Shown here in pieces: positions 57,395 to 64,000 of a DNA stretch of 64,000 bases. How positions within the stretch are numbered: the stretch's first letter is position 1; each line of letters begins with the position of its first letter. The stretch covers positions 6,471,121-6,535,120 of the forward strand of contig NC_084817.1 in the NCBI RefSeq assembly GCF_963583255.1, written 5' to 3'. The stretch is from Pyrus communis (taxonomy: Eukaryota > Streptophyta > Magnoliopsida > Rosales > Rosaceae). Position numbers and translations under genes: made by a program. A model generated the notes under the pieces. The model was not told where the DNA came from and searched no databases. It worked only from the letters and a program-made list of their open reading frames with translations.

Positions 57395-60295
57395 TTAGAA
57401 TATGACGTCACCCTCTTCGTCAGTAAGAAAAGGGATTCTACCTCTGATTTTGGTGTTGGGGATGTGAGAAATCCACTCATTTCCTCTGCGGCAATCTTGT
57501 GCAAGACTATCACAGTATATGATGCTTAGTGTCTGAAGTGGTGTTTTCCTCAAGAAGTCTGGCAGTGTCTTTAGCTGAGGGCAGTTCCCAATCTCTAAAG
57601 AAGAAAGGCATGGCATTATGGTAATATGAGAATCCTTTTCCTTCCACTCTTCCACTCCTTTCCACTCTTCCCATGCCTCCATCTTCCAAAATACGAGTTC
57701 TTTAAGTTTTGGGAATAGAGTAACGCATGATGATGCTGATGACGTTTCCTTTTCTATTCCCAGAAACTCAACTCCAACCTTTTTTACTCCTTTCATATGA
57801 GAAATGGTCAGCCTTTCGAGGGATGGCAATCTTCCCAAATGAGGTAAAACTTCACATTTGTTCCAATTATCAAGATTAAGAAATCTCAAACTGTTTAATG
57901 ACATGATCCAGTTGGGGGTAGTGCTTTCATTATGCCTTGCAATATATAAAGATTCCAAATTTGGATGCGGTCGTAAAAAATTCAGTGTTTCTGCACTACT
58001 ACTGCTTCTTTTTCTTCCCTCCTCATCTTCCCGATCTGTAAAAACTATATACAAATTTGAGAGCTGTTGTTTGTTCCCCAAAGGTGATGCTTTCTCACCT
58101 TCACCCGCAACAACTTTCATATCCCCATCAACATCTATGAAGAGTGTCCCCTGAAGTTGGCCTAAGTTTCTCAAATCTCCCAATTTGAACGCTTCATTGT
58201 CATCTTTACCACCACCAACAGGGCACCGATCCAGTCCTCTTAGATTTGTTAATCTCCCAATCCCTTTCGGCAAGTACTTCAGCTCATAGCAACCCTCAAC
58301 ATAAAGATGCTTTAAGTTAATCAACTTTCCCATGCTCTGAGGTAGACTTTCAAGTACCCTACACCAATTAAGGCGCAATGTCTGCAAATTGTATAAATTA
58401 CACACCCCATTCGGTAGCTTTTTCAAAGGATTTTTGGACAAATCAATTAACCTCAGATGCACCAATTCACCTATCTCTTCTGGAAGCACTTCAATACAAC
58501 CACCACTCAAATTTAATGTCCTAAGATGTTTCAATTGCGAGATCAAAGTTGAGTCCACAACATTAAATTTTGAATCAAAAGTTGCAAAAGTACGTAGATC
58601 GCAGCTGGAAAACGAAACACATGAGAGTAGACCCTCAGGTGCAAGCATTAAAGTCAAATGGCAGATCTTATCACCCAAGGGCTTTATTGTATTGTTACCA
58701 CCCTTAACCTCCATTGTAAAGCATTCATGTTGAGTAAGATACCGCAGAAAGTCATGCACAATATCATGCATTTTACACCTCCAGATATTTCCATCATTGT
58801 GTTTTTCAAAGCCTTGAAAGAAAGATCGCATTGCTAAATTATCAAAAAACCTTTGGCCAATTATTTCTTTCTCTGTGTTTCCTTTCGAATAGAGATAATC
58901 TTGTGACATCCACAACTCAATCAAATAATCTTTATAGATCAAATGATCTTTTGGAAAGATAACACAATATAGAAGGCATCGTCTGACCGCAGGTGCCAAA
59001 TCAAAATAACTCAGTAATAGTGGTTGGAAAACTTGTTGCTCAACCTCTTCAAGGTCCCATATCTTACTGTTCAAAACTTCTTGCCATTCTTTCCTCGTTT
59101 TCTTGTAACGCATGAGACTACCCAAAGTCTTTGCAGCCAGAGGCAAACCCTTGCACTTTTTTGCTATTTCTTCACCAATGGCTTCCAACACACCATCCTT
59201 ATCCCTATTATAAAATGCCATGCGGTTGAATATTGACAAACAATATTGTTCGCTCAACCTCTCCAAATAGATTGTGTGAGTGAGAGCTCCCATCATATCA
59301 GCAACCTCTTGTTTTCGAGTGGTTACCAATATTCTACTACCATGGGCGCCACTTTGTATTAATGGCAACTTCAATTTCTCCCACTTTCTTTGGTCTTCAG
59401 TCCACACATCGTCTAGGACAAGGAGAAACTTCTTTCCCTCAATTGATTTAGACATACATTGCAAGAAAGTTTCCAATTCATCTGAATTTGGGTTGGTAGC
59501 TCCGACACCCTCAATGATGGCTTTGGCAATTTTGATCTCATCAAAAGGGTCCGAAACACAAATCCATATTTTGATCTCAAAACAAGCTTTAACATTTTCA
59601 TCGTTAAAAGCCAGTTGGGCCAGCGTTGTCTTCCCCATTCCTCCCATCCCGACAATAGGGATGACAAGGAGGCCCCTCTTTTCTTGACTACTCTCATTCA
59701 ATAACTTGCTAACCAAAACTTCCTTTTGTTGTTCTCTACCAAATACGATAGATTCATCAATAAAAGAGGAAGTTTTCTCTCGCTCAGGTTGTTCAATGAT
59801 TATTCTCTCCGTGAATTGAAAGTTATATGTTTGTCTGCGCTTAGCAATCACATCTAAATTTTCATTCAAACTTTTGATCTTACGAGCAATTTCACCATGA
59901 CGAATTACCCGACTGACTTGGCTGAAACAAAAGCAAGAGGAGGGAATAAAGAAACATACCGCCGTCTTCTTCTTCTCAGTAACAAGAGAAGTACTTCCAC
60001 CATTCACTTCTTGTTTCTCAACTAGTTGTTTCAGTATTTCAATGTTCCACTCATCCAGCACATTGTCCATCTTGTACGACACCTCTATCAGCTGCTCCAG
60101 CCAATTTCTGACGTTGGCCTCCTTCACTTGCCTCAGCTCCGCATCCTCAACTACAACACCAATTGCTTTAAGATTAGCCTCGAATTCTTGAACATCTTTC
60201 TCCGCATTCAAAACCAGCTTCACCTCTTCTTCGACGTACTGGTAAGTTACTGAAGCCAATTTTTCGAGCAGCACAGAAATGAGTGCCTCAGCCAT
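57395..60295 (-). CDS. CC-NB-LRR (CNL) disease-resistance protein, RGA-like, intact single exon
   Basis: An intracellular immune receptor. The open frame extends upstream to a GTG at 60448, but MAEALISVLL at the ATG 60293-60295 is the family start, giving 966 residues and TAA at 57395-57397. In this numbering: an Rx-type coiled coil at about 1-120 with the EDVID-like VLDEWNIEIL; the P-loop GMGGMGKTT at 216-224; kinase-2 LLVLDDVW at 291-298; RNBS-B GSRILVTTR near 309-317; GLPL at 383-386; MHD at 509-511; and leucine-rich repeats from about 560 to the end (for example LKHLRTLNLSGG, LVHLRLIDLSKN). All switch motifs are intact. It resembles the RGA2/RGA3 group of non-TIR NLRs. A truncated sister lies at 51483-52794. 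The pathogen recognised cannot be read from sequence. Confidence 0.96.
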   Translation of the reverse strand: MAEALISVLLEKLASVTYQYVEEEVKLVLNAEKDVQEFEANLKAIGVVVEDAELRQVKEANVRNWLEQLIEVSYKMDNVLDEWNIEILKQLVEKQEVNGGSTSLVTEKKKTAVCFFIPSSCFCFSQVSRVIRHGEIARKIKSLNENLDVIAKRRQTYNFQFTERIIIEQPEREKTSSFIDESIVFGREQQKEVLVSKLLNESSQEKRGLLVIPIVGMGGMGKTTLAQLAFNDENVKACFEIKIWICVSDPFDEIKIAKAIIEGVGATNPNSDELETFLQCMSKSIEGKKFLLVLDDVWTEDQRKWEKLKLPLIQSGAHGSRILVTTRKQEVADMMGALTHTIYLERLSEQYCLSIFNRMAFYNRDKDGVLEAIGEEIAKKCKGLPLAAKTLGSLMRYKKTRKEWQEVLNSKIWDLEEVEQQVFQPLLLSYFDLAPAVRRCLLYCVIFPKDHLIYKDYLIELWMSQDYLYSKGNTEKEIIGQRFFDNLAMRSFFQGFEKHNDGNIWRCKMHDIVHDFLRYLTQHECFTMEVKGGNNTIKPLGDKICHLTLMLAPEGLLSCVSFSSCDLRTFATFDSKFNVVDSTLISQLKHLRTLNLSGGCIEVLPEEIGELVHLRLIDLSKNPLKKLPNGVCNLYNLQTLRLNWCRVLESLPQSMGKLINLKHLYVEGCYELKYLPKGIGRLTNLRGLDRCPVGGGKDDNEAFKLGDLRNLGQLQGTLFIDVDGDMKVVAGEGEKASPLGNKQQLSNLYIVFTDREDEEGRKRSSSSAETLNFLRPHPNLESLYIARHNESTTPNWIMSLNSLRFLNLDNWNKCEVLPHLGRLPSLERLTISHMKGVKKVGVEFLGIEKETSSASSCVTLFPKLKELVFWKMEAWEEWKGVEEWKEKDSHITIMPCLSSLEIGNCPQLKTLPDFLRKTPLQTLSIIYCDSLAQDCRRGNEWISHIPNTKIRGRIPFLTDEEGDVIF

Positions 60296-60564
60296 CTTTC
60301 TGTTAGCAATGGAAACAGAGAAAACCAAAAGATCTGAACTGAGAAGTGCTGGATTGGTATGGTATTTTCTTCTGGCCAAATTTGGACATAAGAATATGGG
60401 TCGGCTAGACAAATAATAATAATAGGGTATAGATGAGTCATCCCTCACTTATTTGTTCAACTTGTATAGCAGGCACGCCTTGATCCTCATAATAAAAAAT
60501 TCTCTTTCCAGTCAATTTACATCCTAAACATCTTATTGTAAAAAAGATAGTCAAAAAAGGCAAC

Positions 60565-60895
60565 AATAATATTTAAATCCTCTTTCCTGTCAATTTACAC
60601 CCTACCTAAAGTTTATTAATATTTATACCCTACCTAAAGATTTTTAATATTTAAATCCTCTTTCCTGTCAATTTACACCCTACCTAAAGTTTATTAATAT
60701 TTATACCCTACCTAAAGATTTTTAATATTTAAATCCTCTTTCGTGTTAATTTACACCGTATCTAAAGTTTATTAATATTTAAATCCCTTTCATGTCAATT
60801 TACACCCTGTCTAAAGTTCATTAATATTTACACCCTACCTAAAGTTATTAATACTTGAATTTTCTTTCCTTTCAATTTACACCCTATCTAAAGTT
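60565..60895. repeat. Tandem minisatellite, TCAATTTACACCCTACC array, downstream of unit 2
   Basis: Same unit composition as 53500-53745, with more copies. It begins near AGGCAACAATAATATTTAA and ends with CTTGAATTTTCTTTCC. Confidence 0.82.
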
Positions 60896-60944
60896 TAGCA
60901 TTAATATATATAAATAAATAAATAAACAACAATAATATTTAGAG

Positions 60945-61097
60945 AGTTTTAATGAAAAGTCTGCAGTACTATTCACTTTAATGAAAAATCATATTTTTAC
61001 ACTAAAAAATCAAACTTGGTACTATTCACTTAACCTTTTATTTTATCTTTATAGTTAAAACTCAAAGTTTTCAAGTTATTTTCTTTAGTTTTTCTTA
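60945..61097. mobile_element. MITE-like repeat, family D, inverse copy
   Basis: Contains CTATTCACTTTAATGAAAAA and ACACTAAAAAATCAA, the reverse complement of the 53014-53173 repeat. Confidence 0.6.
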
Positions 61098-61636
61098 ATA
61101 TTTATACGTAAGGATCCTCTTTCCTGTCCATGTACACCCTAGACTCTCATTTTTGTAAAATATCTAAATCAGCACCAAATTTTAAAATTTTAATTGAAAA
61201 AAGAGTTCTTAAAGAATTTATTAATAGGTAGTTTAGATAAATTAATTTTGTAATAGATTATTTCTTTAGCCTAAGCCTCCTCCTTCAACTCCCACATCCA
61301 TGTTCGTTCGTAGCCGTCAACCCAAATTACGCCGCTGCCTCCGCCGTCTCCCCTAGCCTGAATCAAAACCTCACACACCAGCAAAAAAATTGCAGGTGTA
61401 TGTAGATGGAGGTGGGCCAGCCTTTTTTTTTCCCGGAAAAAAAAAAACCAAGTGCTCCCTACGTTTATTTGCCGTCCGGTTTTTCATTTTTTTCAGGTTG
61501 TCTTTTATCTTCAACCGCTGAATTCAGACAATTGTACCAATCTATGTTACGTATTGCTTAATGCTAAGTAGTTTATTACTTATTATTTAATGCTACAGAG
61601 TAATGAATAATTTTCTCAAATAAAAGGATTAAACTT
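61098..61636. other. Intergenic stretch
   Basis: No gene or repeat recognised, apart from short A- and T-rich runs. Confidence 0.4.
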
Positions 61637-61775
61637 GTTTTTTTTTTTTTTTTTTTAACAAACGATAATATCTACACTAAGAAAATGGATAGGCTTAGCC
61701 ACACAATAAGCTAGTAATAATATGGTTTAAATTCACATTTGACAAGAATCAAATCTAAGATTTCTCACTTATATT
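61637..61775 (-). mobile_element. SINE fragment (5' truncated)
   Basis: Minus-strand remnant of the family at 14531-14746: T run, AACGATAATATCTACACTAAG, GGCTTAGCCACACAATAAGC and a B-box-like end, with the A-box side lost. Confidence 0.65.
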
Positions 61776-61850
61776 GGTTATATAGGTCATATAGGGTTGT
61801 TAAAGCGTTGTAGAAAACATGTAAAAGCATGTAATTTTCGAATTAGGTGA

Positions 61851-61985
61851 TTTTTTTTTTTTTAATAAACGGTAATATCTAAACTAAGGGGGTGTGCGTC
61901 CTTACAACGGGTTAGCAATAATGTGGTTCAAATTCGCATTTGGCGAAAATCGAATTTAAGACCTCTCATTTACAAGTGAAGATGA
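61851..61985 (-). mobile_element. SINE fragment (5' truncated), second
   Basis: Same family: T run, AAACGGTAATATCTAAACTAAG, GGTTAGCAATAATGTGGTTC and AAGACCTCTCATTTACAAGTG. The A-box side is missing. Confidence 0.65.
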
Positions 61986-62084
61986 ATACATAAGCAATTA
62001 ATTTCGTGTGGGTTGACATGATTATGGCCAACCCAAATTTGTTTGTTTCATGTTATTTTTTGTGTCAGGTTGTCTAAAAATCAA

Positions 62085-62690
62085 TAATTCAGTATCTTAA
62101 AAATCAAGATCATCCAGGCACTAATTTATTCATTCACATTCATTTTTTTCCTTTCTCGATTCATGACTTTCTCTTATGATTTTCTTGTTCAAGTAAACAT
62201 ACCAATAAAATTAAGAAGCAATTATTGATCTCATGTGCTTATAGTGAAAAGAAAAAAAGAATAATTACGAATCACCTAACCTAGCAAGCGAGATTTTGCA
62301 TTATTGAGACTATATATAAATAAATAATTTCATATTTTACAATTACAATAAAAATAAGGAATTGTTATTGCACTCTAAAAATCTCATTCTACACTCCAAA
62401 TTTTTTATATTTGGAAAGAAAAATACACTCGTGAAGTATGTAGAATAAGATTTTTAAAATGTCAATAACATATTCCTAAAAATAAATAAAAAAGAATAAA
62501 TAAACAAGAGAGAGACGCTATGAATGTAGTAAGTAGTAACACTTATCTCGGGCACTCGGGCAGCCCAAAATGTCACAAAACCGCGTTTTCATTTCTTTCC
62601 TTACCGTCTGCTAGAGCTCCAAAAGTCTGCCCGCTGAGGGGTGCAGCTCATGAGCAAAGCTTGATCGGAACGTTAACCTGTTTGGCACGT
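62085..62690 (-). pseudogene. 3' remnant of a CC1-like gene (unit 3 of the tandem repeat)
   Basis: Matches 44820-45480, the 3' flank and last codons of the CC1-like gene: AATTCAGTATCTTAAAAATC, CTCATGTGCTTATAG, GGGCACTCGGGCAG, and near 62660 GCTTGATCGGAACGTT, which encodes the C-terminal KL.VPIKL end. The homology stops there, so the rest of the gene is gone. A MITE (62358-62476) has inserted in it. Confidence 0.75.
62349..62485. mobile_element. MITE family C with perfect 9-bp target duplications
   Basis: The element 62358-62476 has ends GGAATTGTTATTGCAC and GTCAATAACATATTCC. Perfect 9-bp repeats TAAAAATAA flank it (62349-62357 and 62477-62485), a Mutator-type signature. The matching CC1 3' flank near 45170 lacks it, another empty site. 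Confidence 0.82.
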
Positions 62691-62741
62691 CATTGATTAA
62701 TGAAAAAATTTGAATGGTTAAGCAGGGTTGTTACTGTTGAA

Positions 62742-62800
62742 AATTTGGACATAAGAATATCGGTCTTCTAGACAAATAATAATGGTAAGGTAGAGGTCAG
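62742..62800 (-). pseudogene. Remnant of NLR 5' flank (unit 3)
   Basis: AATTTGGACATAAGAATAT and CTAGACAAATAATAATGGTA match the sequence just upstream of both NLR copies (52877-52935 and 60378-60440). No coding part is kept. Confidence 0.75.
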
Positions 62801-63908
62801 GGCCCCTCGCCTAGGGCGAGCTGGGTGATGGTTCGAGAACTTATAAAATGGGGGGCATGATAAGAGACATTTTGAATTCAGTTTCTAATTAATAATGTTC
62901 TTTTATTGAAATATTTGTACTGTTTAGTTTTCTAACCAAGTTCCTGATATTAAAGTAATAATATATTTATATGTAGATTATTATATTTTTAATTTAAAAT
63001 GAGTTAATGAGATCTAAAATAAAACCGATAATTTATGGGATTAAAAATATTGAAGATAAATTATACTCACCAATATATTTTGTGATTGTGTGTGTATATA
63101 CATATACATGGGTCCGTTCATAAAAAGCTAACAAAAAAATTATTTTATCAAAATATGGGTACATTTTTCAAAAATGCAAAAAAAAAAAAAATATATATAT
63201 ATATATATATTAGGCTTAATAACATTTTTAAATTTCTTCTATTAAACTTGGCATAGATACATTCTCAAATCAACGAAATCTGATGTACTTATATAAGTTT
63301 AAAATGGAATAGAGAAAAAAATTGCATGAATTTTATATAAAAATAAAAGGTACATTTTTCATGTAACAAATTGGTATATTAAGAATGGGTACATATCAAT
63401 TTTTTTTATATAAAAATTTAATGGGCACCAACTTATTCTAATTTTATTTTTTTATATTTTGAAAATGTTTGAATTGAAAATTAATTAGGAGTTTAATAAG
63501 GGTGTGAATATTAAAACTCTAAATCAATTACTAATTTTTATTATAAAAAATATGTAACTTACATGTAATTCATTAATATATTAATGATAGAGACTTTAAT
63601 CAAAATCTAAAAACTAATAAGTTCTTAATCAATGAACATTAGAAATTAAAGACCAGATACTAATTTTTCCTAAAAAGCATTAGGATGATATATACATATA
63701 TGTTTTCAATAGAGTATAAATTTTAAAAGTTGGATTAAATCATCAAAAACTTCATCCTGAAGCAACGGTTTTGGCTCCTTAATATTAACCCCCAATGTTT
63801 CGAGTTAGAAACAAAGTGTGCTGTTTTTGCTTTCCAATTTTTTTAACTAAACAGTTAACGCTAAGAATTTGTTTACCACATACACCCTCATGAAAAATAC
63901 AAATGAGG
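62801..63908. other. Intergenic AT-rich end region
   Basis: Long AT-rich runs and a few repeated phrases (GGGTACATTTTTC, GGGTACATATC). No gene recognised. Confidence 0.4.
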
Positions 63909-64000
63909 TTCAAACGAAGAAAGACTTACAGTGGATACCCAGGCACCCTAGACAAGGAAGGGCGTAGTAAGGGACGAAATGCTTCGAGGGGTTGAAAATA
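63909..64000 (+). rRNA. Nuclear copy of the 5' end of plastid 23S rRNA (NUPT, partial, not functional)
   Basis: From TTCAAACGAAGAAAG the sequence follows the chloroplast 23S rRNA start (GTGGATACC, GGCACC, AAGGGCGTAGTAAG, GACGAAATGCTTCG, GTTGAAAATA) to the window edge. Several changes from memory of the plastid sequence are G-to-A or C-to-T (for example ACGAGGAAAGGC to ACGAAGAAAGAC), as expected of a methylated nuclear copy. It may continue beyond the window. The homology call is from memory of the rRNA sequence. Confidence 0.82.

Larger units (their letters stand above)
53755..60470. repeat. Segmental tandem duplication, unit 2
   Basis: Collinear with unit 1 (46780-52960). It keeps the full NLR and lacks the Cassandra insertions and one MITE, but has gained a MITE of family A at 54131-54334. 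Confidence 0.9.

Noticed and set aside
60296..60448. 51 extra N-terminal residues on the intact NLR
   Set aside because: The opening codon is GTG. The family start MAEALI is the ATG at 60293-60295.

Overview
This is nuclear DNA from a dicot plant: genes with GT-AG introns, AT-rich intergenic DNA, and many plant retroelements and MITEs. The repeats (a Cassandra TRIM with a 5S-rRNA-derived LTR, tRNA-derived SINEs, short MITE families) look like those of Rosaceae, most likely the apple/pear group; that is an inference from memory of the repeats, not a measured match. Several apparent ORFs open with TTG or GTG, so starts were moved to the first plausible ATG.

Left part (1-12.2 kb): the last two exons of a receptor-like kinase (1-659), a wrecked subtilase copy on the minus strand (2.0-4.1 kb), an intact intronless SBT1-type subtilase (7356-9674), a complete SINE with target-site duplications, and a non-autonomous hAT element (11302-12193) whose 5' half and flank were tandemly duplicated after insertion.

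Middle (12.2-40.4 kb): mostly intergenic. The one host gene is the heat-shock factor HSFB4 (18864-20125, minus). Around it lie two copies of a small TRIM with 115-bp LTRs, a SINE, a decayed LINE with a 64-base T tract beside it, and a complete but coding-defective Ty1/copia element (30613-35711) whose LTRs differ at one base.

Right part (40.4-64 kb): a RING protein of the S-RNase-binding/BOI family (40417-43318) and a Companion of Cellulose Synthase gene (45427-46569), then a tandemly repeated block. Unit 1 (about 46.8-53.0 kb) holds a WD40 gene fragment and a truncated, mutated NLR. Unit 2 (about 53.8-60.5 kb) holds the same fragment and an intact 966-codon CC-NB-LRR gene. A remnant third unit (62.08-62.8 kb) joins the 3' end of the cellulose-synthase-companion gene to NLR 5' flank, so the original repeat probably included both genes. 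Comparing units reveals empty sites for several insertions, including an inverted pair of Cassandra elements. The window ends in a nuclear copy of the 5' end of plastid 23S rRNA.

HSFB4, the RING gene and the cellulose-synthase companion correspond, from memory, to Arabidopsis At1g46264, At1g45976 and At1g45688, which are close neighbours, so this looks like a conserved gene neighbourhood expanded by transposons and an NLR cluster. I found no clearly new biological system; the most unusual items are the inverted Cassandra pair, the deletion-derivative third unit and a perfect 23-bp hairpin at 44.6 kb.
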